Positions 36,933-45,765 of a DNA stretch of 64,000 nucleotides are shown piece after piece. The stretch is from Pseudomonas sp. REP124 (GTDB lineage: Bacteria > Pseudomonadota > Gammaproteobacteria > Pseudomonadales > Pseudomonadaceae), in the NCBI RefSeq assembly GCF_020164475.1, contig NZ_JAIQWX010000002.1:1-64000 (forward strand), written 5' to 3'. The notes under the pieces are model-generated. The model did not search any database and had not been told where the DNA came from. It saw nothing but the letters and a program-made list of their open reading frames with translations. Both the position numbers and the translations under genes were made by a program. The first letter of the stretch is position 1, and each line of letters starts with the position of its first letter.

Positions 36933-39617
36933 ATGAGCATGACCGAAACTGCCTGTGACCTCTTCAGCCATCTGTCGATCGATAACGAGTCGTTTGCGTA
37001 TGTCGACCTGAACAGGATGTTGTCTCCTGCGCAGATCTCGAAGCTGCCTTATTCGATCCGCATCCTGCTGGAAAACGTCGCGCGCTGCTCGCCTGACGCC
37101 TTGCCCTCGGTGCTGTCCCGTGCCATCGGCCAGGGGCCTGACTGCGAAGTGCCGTTCCAGCCCAACCGCCTGATGTTCCACGACACCACCTGCCTGCCGG
37201 CGCTGGCCGACTTCGCCGGCATGCGTGACGTGGTGGCGGAGCTCGGTGGCGATCCCAAGGCCATGAACCCGCTGATCCCCGCGGTGCTGACCATCGACCA
37301 TTCGGTGATCGTGGAGCGTTACGCCGAGGCCGATGCGGTCGAACAGAACCTGGACATCGATTTTCGTCGCAACAGCGAGCGCTATCGCTTCATCAAATGG
37401 GCACAGAAGAGCCTGGACAACTTCGGCGTGATTCCACCGGGCACCGGCATCATCCACCAGATGAACATGGAAGCCCTCGCGCAAGTGGTCTGGGAAGGTC
37501 GTACCGAGGACGGCCAGCCTCTGCTGCACCCGGACGACATGGTCGCCACCGACAGCCACACCCCCATGATCAATGCCATCGGCGTGCTGGGCTGGGGCGT
37601 CGGCGGCCTCGAAGGCCAGGCGGCGATGGTGGGTGAACCCGTGCCTATCAGCTTCCCGAAAGTGATCGGCATTCGTGTCACCAACTCGCTGCGCCCGAGC
37701 GTCACCGCCACCGACCTGTCGCTGCACGTGGCCGAGATCCTGCGCAAGCGCTCGGTCGTGGGCAAGTTCGTGGAGTTCACCGGTCCCGGGCTGTCGTCCC
37801 TGAGCTGGGCGGCTCGCGGTACCGTTTCCAACATGGCCCCGGAGTATGGCGCCACGGTGGTGTTCTTCCCGTTCGACGACGATACCCTGTCGTACTTGAA
37901 GCTCAGCGGTCGTTCCGAGGCGCTGATCCAGAAGGTCATCGGCTACATGAACGCCCAGCCGCTGTGGCGCCGGGATGAATTGCCGGAACCTGAGTTCGAT
38001 GAGCTGATCGAGCTGGATCTGGCAAGCATCGAAGCCTGCGTCGCCGGCCCGCATCAACCGCACCAGCGGCAGAAGCTGTCCAACGCCGCCGCCTCGTTCC
38101 AGAAAGAAGTGATGGGCGGCACAAACCTGATTGCCGGACCGGAGCAGAAAACCTTCTACGAGCCTTCGTTCCAGCAGCCGATCACCCACGGCGCCGTGGT
38201 GATGTCCGCCATTACCAGTTGCACCAACACCGCCAATCCGTCGCAGATGATCCAGGCCGGTTTGCTGGCCCGCAAGGCCCGTCAACTGGGATTGACCCGC
38301 AAACCGTGGGTCAAGACGTCGCTGTCCCCCGGCTCCCGCGTGGTCGCCGACTACCTGGCCCAGGCCAACCTGCTGGACGACTTTTCGGCCCTGGGCTTCG
38401 ACCTCGCCGGTTTCGGCTGCATGACTTGCATCGGCAACTCGGGCTCCCTCGAAGAGCACGTCGATCAATTTGCCGATCAAGGCCTGAAAGGCGTGGTGGT
38501 GCTCTCGGGCAACCGCAATTTCGAAGGGCGGGTCAACCCGAAGATCCCTGCCGGCTATCTGGCTTCTCCGGCGCTGTGCGTGGCCTACGCCATCGCCGGG
38601 ACCATCGATATCGATCTGGAAGCGGACGTCCTGGCCCGGGATCGCGACGGCAACCCGGTGTATCTGCACGACCTGATGCCCACCGATGCGGCCATTGCCG
38701 AACAGGTCGCCCAGGTGGTCAAGCCGGAGTTCTTCCGTGATCGCCTGGCCAAGGTCTGGGACGGCACCCATCACTGGCAGGCCCTGTCCGCCGAGGGCAG
38801 CGTGCAATTTCCGTGGAGCCCGCAATCGACCTACCTGCGTCGCCCGCAGTACCTGGCCGATATCAGTGCCGAGGCAAAGACCACCCTGGCCATCAGCGGC
38901 GCGCGCACGCTGATGGTGTTGGGCGATAACGTCACGACTGACCATATCTCGCCGGCCTACTCCATTCCGGCCGACAGTCTGGCCGGACAGTGGCTGCTGG
39001 AGCACGGCGAGAACCGCGACGACCTCAACCAATACTCCACCCGCCGCAGCAACCATGAAGTCATGCTGCGCGGCGCGTTCACCAACAAGTCGGTGAGAAA
39101 CCTTCAGCTGGGCGATAACCAGCCAGGCGAAGGTGCCTGGGCCTGGAACGCCGACCATAGCCGCTGCCTGCCGCTCTACGAAGCGGCCCAAAGCTATGCG
39201 GCCAGCCATACGCCAATGATCGTGTTCGCCGGGATCAACTACGGCGCAGGTTCCAGTCGCGACTGGGCAGCCAAGGCCCAGGCGCTGCTGGGGGTCAAGG
39301 CGGTGGTTGCGCAGAGCATCGAGCGTATCCATCGCAGCAACCTGATCGGCATGGGCGTTCTGCCGCTGCAATTCGGCGCCGGCCAGTCGGTGGCCGATCT
39401 GGCGCTGCAAGGTGACGAAAGCTTCGACTTCCTGGGGCTCGACGAGATTGGCGTCGGCAACAACCGGGTGGTCATGGTGATCCGCCGTGGCAACGGCGAA
39501 GAACAACGAATCGAACTGAGCCTGCGCATCGATTCGCAGCAGGAAATTCGCTACCTGCTCAACGGCGGCGTCCTGCCGTTCGTGATCCGCAAGGTGGTCA
39601 AGCGCACGCGCCACTGA
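36933..39617 (+). CDS. acnA: Aconitate hydratase, AcnA type (probably accessory copy)
   Basis: 894 residues; interconverts citrate and isocitrate through aconitate with a 4Fe-4S cluster. Cluster ligands: Cys430 (SAITSCTNT), Cys496 and Cys499 (FGCMTCIGNSG). Swivel-domain motif FAGINYGAGSSRDWAAK. The start at 36933 gives E. coli AcnA-like length; an in-frame ATG at 36822 has a better Shine-Dalgarno but adds 37 residues unlike aconitase. Its place between a LysR gene and a lactonase suggests a catabolic rather than housekeeping enzyme, perhaps acting on a tricarboxylic or hydroxy-acid intermediate (inference). Confidence 0.92.
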   Translation: MSMTETACDLFSHLSIDNESFAYVDLNRMLSPAQISKLPYSIRILLENVARCSPDALPSVLSRAIGQGPDCEVPFQPNRLMFHDTTCLPALADFAGMRDVVAELGGDPKAMNPLIPAVLTIDHSVIVERYAEADAVEQNLDIDFRRNSERYRFIKWAQKSLDNFGVIPPGTGIIHQMNMEALAQVVWEGRTEDGQPLLHPDDMVATDSHTPMINAIGVLGWGVGGLEGQAAMVGEPVPISFPKVIGIRVTNSLRPSVTATDLSLHVAEILRKRSVVGKFVEFTGPGLSSLSWAARGTVSNMAPEYGATVVFFPFDDDTLSYLKLSGRSEALIQKVIGYMNAQPLWRRDELPEPEFDELIELDLASIEACVAGPHQPHQRQKLSNAAASFQKEVMGGTNLIAGPEQKTFYEPSFQQPITHGAVVMSAITSCTNTANPSQMIQAGLLARKARQLGLTRKPWVKTSLSPGSRVVADYLAQANLLDDFSALGFDLAGFGCMTCIGNSGSLEEHVDQFADQGLKGVVVLSGNRNFEGRVNPKIPAGYLASPALCVAYAIAGTIDIDLEADVLARDRDGNPVYLHDLMPTDAAIAEQVAQVVKPEFFRDRLAKVWDGTHHWQALSAEGSVQFPWSPQSTYLRRPQYLADISAEAKTTLAISGARTLMVLGDNVTTDHISPAYSIPADSLAGQWLLEHGENRDDLNQYSTRRSNHEVMLRGAFTNKSVRNLQLGDNQPGEGAWAWNADHSRCLPLYEAAQSYAASHTPMIVFAGINYGAGSSRDWAAKAQALLGVKAVVAQSIERIHRSNLIGMGVLPLQFGAGQSVADLALQGDESFDFLGLDEIGVGNNRVVMVIRRGNGEEQRIELSLRIDSQQEIRYLLNGGVLPFVIRKVVKRTRH

Positions 39618-39626
39618 TTCGAACAA

Positions 39627-39646
39627 CGGGCCCTGCAAGGGGCCCG
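39627..39646. promoter_or_regulatory. GC-rich hairpin after acnA
   Basis: CGGGCCC-TGCAAG-GGGCCCG, 7-bp perfect stem in the 63-bp gap between acnA and the lactonase gene, without a T run. It could moderate read-through or stabilise the acnA message. Confidence 0.4.
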
Positions 39647-39680
39647 GACGATGCGATTAACAAAAACAAGGAACGCAGTC

Positions 39681-40940
39681 ATGCAATGCGACGAAATCAA
39701 CGCAGGCCTCCCTGCGCCTGAAATTCAGGATTCGGCCTGCTCTATCCAGGGCCCGACCCGACGGACGCTGCTCATGCAGATGGCGACTGTCGCCGGTGTT
39801 TCGGCCCTGGGTTCACTGCTGCCGCCGGGCGTCGCCCACGCTGCGGATCTTCTGAAAAACCAACCTGCCAATCGGAGAACTACCCCTATGTACGCCTATG
39901 TCGGGTCACGGACCACCCGTGAGCGCAATGCCCGTGGTGATGGCATCACGGTCTATCGGGTGGATCAGGAAAACGGCACCCTCGCCCCCGTCCAGGTGGT
40001 CAAGGATCTGGTCAACCCCTCGTTCCTGGCCCTGAACAAGGCAGGCGACCGTCTGTACACCGTCCACGGCGACAAGACCGACGTCAGCGCCTTCAGCGTA
40101 GACAAGGCCACCGGCCAACTGACCTTCATCAACACCCGGAGCTGTGAAGGTAAAAACCCGGTGCACCTCGCGCTGGACCCAACCGAGCTCTTTCTGGTGG
40201 TGTCGAATCACATCGGTGGTTCGCTGGCGGTGATGAACGTGGCCGAGGACGGCTCGCTTGGCACGCTCAATCAACTGCTCAAGCTGGAAGGGCCGCTCGG
40301 GCCGCATCGGGTCGAGCAGCCCTTTGCCAAGCCGCACTTCAACCCCTTCGACCACACCGGCAACTTCGTCCTGGTACCGGACAAGGGCCTGGATCGCGTG
40401 TTCAGTTTCCGTTTCGACAACGGCAAGCTGTTCCCGGCCGACCAGCCTTTCGTCACCACCCGTGAAGGTGCCGGCCCGCGTCATCTGGCCTTCCATCCCA
40501 AAGCGCCATTTGCCTATGTGGTCAACGAGCTGGACTCCAGCGTGACCACCTACGGCTTCAACGCCCAGACCGGCGGCCTGTCTGCACTTCAGGTGCTGCC
40601 ATCGCTGCCGGCGAGCTTCACCGGCAACAGCCGTGCCTCGGAAATCGAAGTGGATCGCAGCGGTCGCTTCCTCTACGCCTCCAACCGGGGTTACGACAGC
40701 GTCGCGGTGTTTGCCATCGATCAGGGCACCGGCCTGTTGAGCCCTGTCGAGTTCATGCCGACCGATGGCAAAACCCCGCGTTTCTTCACCTTGACGCCCA
40801 ACGAGCGGTTCCTGTTCGCGCTCAACGAAGACAGCGACACGATCATTTCGATGGCGGTGGACCCGCGCAAGGGCGCGCTGCGCAAGACCGGCTTTTCCGT
40901 CTCGACGGGCAGCCCGGTGTGCATGATTTTCTCGGCCTGA
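39681..40940 (+). CDS. Tat-exported beta-propeller lactonase
   Basis: 419 residues. A twin-arginine signal (PTRRTLLMQMATVAGVSALG, Ala-rich end HAADLL) is followed from about residue 73 by a seven-bladed lactonase-family propeller (MYAYVGSRTTRERNARGDG; VEQPFAKPHFNPFDHTGNFV; GAGPRHLAFHPKAPFAYVVN). The family (PF10282 type) covers 6-phosphogluconolactonase and muconate cycloisomerase-like lactonases. Periplasmic location implies it opens a lactone outside the cytoplasm. It has a close cytoplasmic paralogue at 55966. Start at 39681 with AAGGAA upstream. Confidence 0.87.
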   Translation: MQCDEINAGLPAPEIQDSACSIQGPTRRTLLMQMATVAGVSALGSLLPPGVAHAADLLKNQPANRRTTPMYAYVGSRTTRERNARGDGITVYRVDQENGTLAPVQVVKDLVNPSFLALNKAGDRLYTVHGDKTDVSAFSVDKATGQLTFINTRSCEGKNPVHLALDPTELFLVVSNHIGGSLAVMNVAEDGSLGTLNQLLKLEGPLGPHRVEQPFAKPHFNPFDHTGNFVLVPDKGLDRVFSFRFDNGKLFPADQPFVTTREGAGPRHLAFHPKAPFAYVVNELDSSVTTYGFNAQTGGLSALQVLPSLPASFTGNSRASEIEVDRSGRFLYASNRGYDSVAVFAIDQGTGLLSPVEFMPTDGKTPRFFTLTPNERFLFALNEDSDTIISMAVDPRKGALRKTGFSVSTGSPVCMIFSA

Positions 40941-41010
40941 ACCGGCCTCTGTGTTTCTATGGCAATGCAACCACGGAAGCAGGCCCTGGCCCGCTTCCAG
41001 TGAGGTAGAC

Positions 41011-42333
41011 ATGAACAACAATAAACCTGATGAAGCTGCAATCGTCCGCAAGGTGACCTGGCGGATCATCCCTTTCGTATTCCTGCTCTATATCGTCTCG
41101 TACCTGGACCGGGCCAACATCGGCTATGCCGCGCTGCAGATGAACAAGGAACTGGCCCTCTCCAGCGAAGCCTTCGGTTTCATCTCGGGGATTTTCTTCA
41201 TCGGCTACTTCCTGTTCGAAGTGCCAAGCAACGTGATGCTCAACAGATTCGGCGCCCGGGTATGGATCGCCCGGATCCTGGTGACCTGGGGCTTCATCGC
41301 CGCGCTCACCGCCTTCGCCCAGACCGCCAACCAGCTCTATATCCTGCGTTTCTTTTTGGGGGTAGCCGAGGCCGGTTTCTTCCCCGGCATCATCGTCTAC
41401 CTGACCTACTGGTTCCGCTCCAGGGAACTGGCCACCACCGTCGCCCTGTTCACCGCGGCGATCCCGGTCAGCTACATCATCGGCGCGCCGATGAGCACCT
41501 GGATCATGGACAACATCGCCTGGCTGAACTGGAGTGGCTGGCGCTGGATGCTGTTCCTGGAAGGCATTCCCGCGGTGTTCCTCGGCGTCGCCTGCTACTT
41601 CTTCCTGACCGATAAACCGGAGCAGGCCAAATGGCTCAAACCCGAGGAACGCGAGTGGCTGATCGCCGAACTTGAACGCGACCGGCAATCGCGCAAGAAC
41701 GTGAAGAGCCTGAGCGTCCTGAAAACCATGAGCAATCCGAAGGTCCTGTACCTGGCCTTCATCTACTTCGTCTATCAGTGCGGCAGCCTGGGTATCGGCT
41801 ACTGGATGCCGCAGATCATCAAGGGCTTCTCCGAGTCGTTGACCCATACCCAGATCGGCCTGATCGCGATGCTGCCCTACATCGTCGCCACCGCCGCGAT
41901 GATCGTCTGGTCGCGCAGCTCGGACAAACGCAATGAGCGCAAGCTGCATTCGGCCATCCCGTTGTTCGTTGCCGCGTTGGGCCTGATCGGTGCCGGCATG
42001 CTGCAGAACCCGTACGTGGCCATGGCGATGATCTGTGTCGCGCTGTCTGGTCTGTACAGCTTCAAATCGCCGTTCTGGGCGCTGCCGACGCTGTTCCTCG
42101 ATCGCACCACCGCGGCGGTGTCGATCGCAGTGATCAACTCCATCGGCAACCTGGGTGGTTTTGTCGGGCCGTCGATGATCGGCATGGTCAAGGGCAACAG
42201 TCAGAGCGCCGCCAATGGCCTGCTGTTCCTCAGTGCGCTGCTGCTTGCGGGCTTCTTGATGACGATTCTGATGCGGGTCACCAACAAGCCAGCACCGCAA
42301 GCCTCGAACGGGGTGACCCGCGAGGCGCATTGA
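41011..42333 (+). CDS. MFS transporter, anion:cation symporter family
   Basis: 440 residues, 12 predicted membrane helices. The N-terminal IVSYLDRANIGYAALQMN is the signature of the ACS subfamily (tartrate, hexuronate, phthalate, 4-hydroxyphenylacetate carriers); GVAEAGFFPGIIVYLTYWF is helix 4-5. Shine-Dalgarno TGAGGT. It follows the periplasmic lactonase by 70 bp, so it likely imports the hydroxy-acid that the lactonase releases. Confidence 0.9.
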   Translation: MNNNKPDEAAIVRKVTWRIIPFVFLLYIVSYLDRANIGYAALQMNKELALSSEAFGFISGIFFIGYFLFEVPSNVMLNRFGARVWIARILVTWGFIAALTAFAQTANQLYILRFFLGVAEAGFFPGIIVYLTYWFRSRELATTVALFTAAIPVSYIIGAPMSTWIMDNIAWLNWSGWRWMLFLEGIPAVFLGVACYFFLTDKPEQAKWLKPEEREWLIAELERDRQSRKNVKSLSVLKTMSNPKVLYLAFIYFVYQCGSLGIGYWMPQIIKGFSESLTHTQIGLIAMLPYIVATAAMIVWSRSSDKRNERKLHSAIPLFVAALGLIGAGMLQNPYVAMAMICVALSGLYSFKSPFWALPTLFLDRTTAAVSIAVINSIGNLGGFVGPSMIGMVKGNSQSAANGLLFLSALLLAGFLMTILMRVTNKPAPQASNGVTREAH

Positions 42334-42386
42334 GGGTTGCCGCCACAGGCGAACCCGGTTCACTTCATTTTTTCCCGGAGCACACA

Positions 42387-43118
42387 ATGAGCTTTATCAC
42401 CCCTGCGGTACTCGACGACCTGGCGCCTGGCGGCGTCCTGCGGGCAGCGATCAATTTCGGCAATCCTGTCCTGGCGCAACCAGGCAAGGATGGATCACCG
42501 CAGGGTGTATCGGTGGCACTGGCCAGAGCGCTGGCCACCGAACTGAGCGTGGACCTCGAGCTGATTACGTTCGATGCGGCGGGCAAGGTGTTCGCGGCGC
42601 TGGACGACCAGGTCTGGAATATCGCGTTCCTGGCCATCGAACCGGTGCGCGAGCAGCAGATCGCGTTCAGCGAGCCTTACGTGATTATCGAAGGCACCTA
42701 TCTGGTGGCTGCCGACTCGCCCTTTGTGAAAGTCGAGGACCTCGATCAGCCGGGCTTGAAACTGGCGGTTGGCAAGGGCGCGGCGTATGACCTGTTCCTG
42801 AGCCGCACGTTGCAGCATGCGCAGCTCGAGCGTGCCGACACTTCGGCCGGGGCCGTGGACCTGTTCTTCGCACAGAACCTGGACGCCGCGGCGGGCGTGC
42901 GTCAGCCGTTGGCCAAGGTGGCTGCCACCGATTCGAGTTACCGGGTGCTGGAAGGCGCGTTCACCTCGATCCGCCAGGCCATGGCAGTGCCCCGCGGACG
43001 TGGCGCGGGGGCGGCTTATGTGAGGCGCTTTGTCGAGCGCAAGAAGGCTGAGGGGTTTGTTCTGGCGGCTTTGATTGAAAGTGGTCAGACCGACGTCAGC
43101 GTCGCGCCGTCGGCATAA
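42387..43118 (+). CDS. Binding-protein-fold protein without signal peptide
   Basis: 243 residues with SBP-family-3 sequence (GVSVALARALATELSVDLEL, NIAFLAIEPVREQQIAFSEP, LAVGKGAAYDLFLSR) but starting MSFITPAVLDDLAPGG with no hydrophobic leader. The ATG has a strong CCGGAG site, and no in-frame upstream extension gives a signal. The protein should therefore be cytoplasmic. PBP-fold proteins have been recruited as enzymes (cyclohexadienyl dehydratase-like) or sensors. Its place between a carrier and a TPP enzyme argues for a role in the pathway. Function not assigned. Confidence 0.78.
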   Translation: MSFITPAVLDDLAPGGVLRAAINFGNPVLAQPGKDGSPQGVSVALARALATELSVDLELITFDAAGKVFAALDDQVWNIAFLAIEPVREQQIAFSEPYVIIEGTYLVAADSPFVKVEDLDQPGLKLAVGKGAAYDLFLSRTLQHAQLERADTSAGAVDLFFAQNLDAAAGVRQPLAKVAATDSSYRVLEGAFTSIRQAMAVPRGRGAGAAYVRRFVERKKAEGFVLAALIESGQTDVSVAPSA

Positions 43119-43194
43119 GCCACGCCCCGTGGCTTCAATCCCCCTGACCCAACACAAAATGCGCATCAGCGCTTGAAGATACCGAGGAAGAAAA

Positions 43195-44838
43195 ATGGCC
43201 AAGGCCGCAGATGTCGTCGTGCAATGCCTGGAAAACGAGGGCGTCGAATATGTGTTTGGTATCCCTGGCGAGGAAAACCTCGACCTGCTGGAATCCCTGC
43301 GCAAGTCCAGGATCAAGCTGGTCCTGACTCGCCATGAACAATCCGCCGGCTTCATGGCCGCGACCTACGGCCGCCTCACCGGCAAGACGGGCGTCAGCCT
43401 CTCGACCCTCGGTCCCGGCGCGACCAACCTGGTGACCGCCAGTGCCTATGCCTATCTGGGCGGCATGCCGATGCTGATGATCACCGGGCAAAAGCCGATC
43501 AAGAAATCCAAGCAGGGCCGTTTCCAGATCCTCGATGTGGTCGGCATGATGCAACCGCTGACCAAGTACACCCATCAATTCGCTTCGGCCGACAACATCC
43601 CTTCGCGCATGCGGGAAGCCTTCCGCCTGGCCGAAGAAGAAAAGCCCGGCGCCGTGCATCTGGAGTTGCCTGAAGACATCGCTGCCGAACAAACCGACAG
43701 CCTGCCGATCCCGCCGAGCCTGCATCGTCGGCCGCTGGCGGAACACAAGTCGGTCGAAGCGGCGGTGGAGAAACTGCAGAAGGCCCGCAGCCCGATCCTG
43801 GTGATCGGCGCCGGCGCCAACCGCAAGATGACCGCCAAGGTTTTGAAGCAACTGATCGACAGGACCGGTATTCCATTCATCACCACGCAGATGGGCAAAG
43901 GCGTGGTCGACGAGCGTCACGAGCGCTTTCTCGGCAACGCCGCGCTGTCCTCCGGCGACTTCGTGCATCGCGCCGTCGAGGCTGCCGACCTGATCGTCAA
44001 CATCGGCCACGACGTGATCGAAAAGCCACCGTTCTTCATGGTCCGTGGCGGTACCGAAGTCATCCACATCAACTTCCGCTCGGCGGAAGTCGACGCCGTG
44101 TACTTCCCGCAAATCGAAGTCATCGGCGACATCGCCAACGCCGTGTGGCAGATCGGTGAAGCGCTGACCGACACCCGTCACTGGGACTTCAGCCGCCTGC
44201 TGGCGATCCGCGAGGCCAACGAAGCGCAGATCACCGAAGGCGCCGACGACGACCGCTTTCCGGTCTACCCGCAGCGCCTGGTGGCCGATATCCGTCGCGT
44301 GCTGCCCTCCGAAGGCATCGTCGCGCTGGACAACGGCATCTACAAGATCCGGTTTGCCCGCAACTACAAGGCCCACAAACCCAACACCGTGCTGCTGGAC
44401 AACGCCCTGGCGACCATGGGCGCAGGCCTGCCGTCGGCCATGGCGGCGCACCTGGTGCATCCGGATCGCCCCGTGATTTCGGTGTGCGGCGACGGTGGCT
44501 TCATGATGAACAGCCAGGAACTGGAAACCGCCGTGCGCCTGGGCATGCACATCACCGTGGTGATCCTGCGTGACGACGGCTACGGGATGATCCGCTGGAA
44601 GCAGGCGAACATGGGCTTCACCGATTTCGGCCTGGATTACGGCAACCCGGATTTCGTCAAATATGCCGAAGCCTATGGTGCCAATGGGCACCGTGTGGAA
44701 AGCGCCAATGGCTTGCTGCCGCTGCTGGAACACTGCATCGGTACGCCGGGTGTGCACGTCATCGATTGCCCCGTGGATTACTCCGAGAACGACCGTATCC
44801 TCAACACCGAGCTCAAGCACAGGAGTGCGCAGGTCTGA
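43195..44838 (+). CDS. Acetolactate synthase-type TPP enzyme (AlsS-like)
   Basis: 547 residues. It has the TPP-activating Glu48 in RHEQSAGFMA, the PYR domain with TLGPGATNLVTASAYAY, and the Mg-TPP motif GDGGFMMNSQELETAV followed by DDGYGMI. Glu48 argues against glyoxylate carboligase, which has Val there. No regulatory small subunit follows, as with catabolic acetolactate synthases. It probably condenses two pyruvates, or a pyruvate-derived unit with another 2-oxo acid. Last gene of block A; ends at a REP pair. Confidence 0.87.
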   Translation: MAKAADVVVQCLENEGVEYVFGIPGEENLDLLESLRKSRIKLVLTRHEQSAGFMAATYGRLTGKTGVSLSTLGPGATNLVTASAYAYLGGMPMLMITGQKPIKKSKQGRFQILDVVGMMQPLTKYTHQFASADNIPSRMREAFRLAEEEKPGAVHLELPEDIAAEQTDSLPIPPSLHRRPLAEHKSVEAAVEKLQKARSPILVIGAGANRKMTAKVLKQLIDRTGIPFITTQMGKGVVDERHERFLGNAALSSGDFVHRAVEAADLIVNIGHDVIEKPPFFMVRGGTEVIHINFRSAEVDAVYFPQIEVIGDIANAVWQIGEALTDTRHWDFSRLLAIREANEAQITEGADDDRFPVYPQRLVADIRRVLPSEGIVALDNGIYKIRFARNYKAHKPNTVLLDNALATMGAGLPSAMAAHLVHPDRPVISVCGDGGFMMNSQELETAVRLGMHITVVILRDDGYGMIRWKQANMGFTDFGLDYGNPDFVKYAEAYGANGHRVESANGLLPLLEHCIGTPGVHVIDCPVDYSENDRILNTELKHRSAQV

Positions 44839-44864
44839 TCGGTACGTTCTGCCGAACACAAAAC

Positions 44865-44956
44865 CGTAGGAGCAAGGCTTGCCCGCGAAAGCGCCAGATC
44901 AGTCAACATCGATGTTGACTGTACGGGTGCTTTCGCGGGCAAGCCTTGCTCCTACG
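44865..44956. repeat. REP pair (inverted), only one in 36-64 kb
   Basis: CGTAGGAGCAAGGCTTGCCCGCGAAAGC and its inverted partner, 92 bp end to end, between the convergent als-like and terC-like genes. It belongs to the GCAAGGCTTGCCCGC subtype rather than the one common in the left half. Confidence 0.88.
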
Positions 44957-44975
44957 GGTTTGCGGGGGTGTTCCC

Positions 44976-45692
44976 TCACGCCGTTCTTGAAGTCCGGCAC
45001 CGGATGTTCAATGCCTCCACCGCCAGCGAAAACGCCATGGCGAAATACACATACCCCTTGGGCACATGCTGCCCCATCGCATCGGCGATGAGCACCACCC
45101 CCACGACGATCAGAAAGGCCAGGGCCAGCATCTTCAGGCTGGGATGTTTATCGATGAAAGAACTGATAGCCCCGGCCGCCAGCATCATGATCAACACCGC
45201 CACCACGATGGCCGCGATCATCACCGGCACATGGGAGACCATGCCCACCGCCGTGATCACCGAGTCCAGCGAGAAAACGATATCGATGATCGCGATCTGA
45301 ACAATGGTGCTCAGAAAGCCGGCGCCCTTTTTGCCGAACTCCGACTCACCCTCCTCCCCGCCTTCCAGCTCCTGGAAAATCTCGCTGCTGCTCTTCCACA
45401 ACAGGAACAATCCACCGAAGAACAGGATCAGGTCACGGCCGGAAATCCCCTGCCCGAACACCTGAAACAGGTCGGCAGTCAGGCCCATGATCCAGGTGAT
45501 GGAAAGCAGCAGGAGAATGCGTGTGACCATGGCCAATGCCAGGCCGAAGAAGCGCGTTTTCGGCTGCATGGCCCTGGGCATGCGACTGACCAGAATCGAA
45601 ATCATGATGATGTTGTCGATACCCAGGACAATCTCCAGCGCTGTCAGGGTGAAAAACGCGATCCAGATTTCCGGATTGAGAAACCATTCCAT
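44976..45692 (-). CDS. TerC-family integral membrane protein
   Basis: 238 residues, about seven membrane helices. Family motifs ALEIVLGIDNIIMIS (near 18-32) and IAIIDIVFSLDSVITAVGM carry the paired membrane aspartates thought to bind Mn2+/metal. TerC/Alx/YgdQ proteins export manganese or protect exported proteins during metallation. Start at MEWFLNPEIW. It lies 73 bp downstream of the gapN-like gene on the same strand; enolase and pyruvate kinase in this operon are divalent-metal dependent, a possible but unproven link. Confidence 0.85.
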   Translation of the reverse strand: MEWFLNPEIWIAFFTLTALEIVLGIDNIIMISILVSRMPRAMQPKTRFFGLALAMVTRILLLLSITWIMGLTADLFQVFGQGISGRDLILFFGGLFLLWKSSSEIFQELEGGEEGESEFGKKGAGFLSTIVQIAIIDIVFSLDSVITAVGMVSHVPVMIAAIVVAVLIMMLAAGAISSFIDKHPSLKMLALAFLIVVGVVLIADAMGQHVPKGYVYFAMAFSLAVEALNIRCRTSRTA

Positions 45693-45765
45693 AACGTCAA
45701 AAATTCTCGATTGCTCAAAAAGAGGCATTGCCCAAGGCAATGCCCGTGCGTCGTTATCGCTGCCT

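Noticed and set aside
36891..39638. 915-residue open frame on the minus strand over acnA
   Set aside because: Shadow of the aconitase gene, whose plus-strand frame has all cluster cysteines.
43195..44838. Glyoxylate carboligase (tartronate-semialdehyde synthase)
   Set aside because: The protein has Glu48 in RHEQ, whereas glyoxylate carboligase lacks this Glu; acetolactate synthase fits better.
43135..44859. 574-residue open frame on the minus strand
   Set aside because: Antisense to the acetolactate synthase gene, no family similarity seen.
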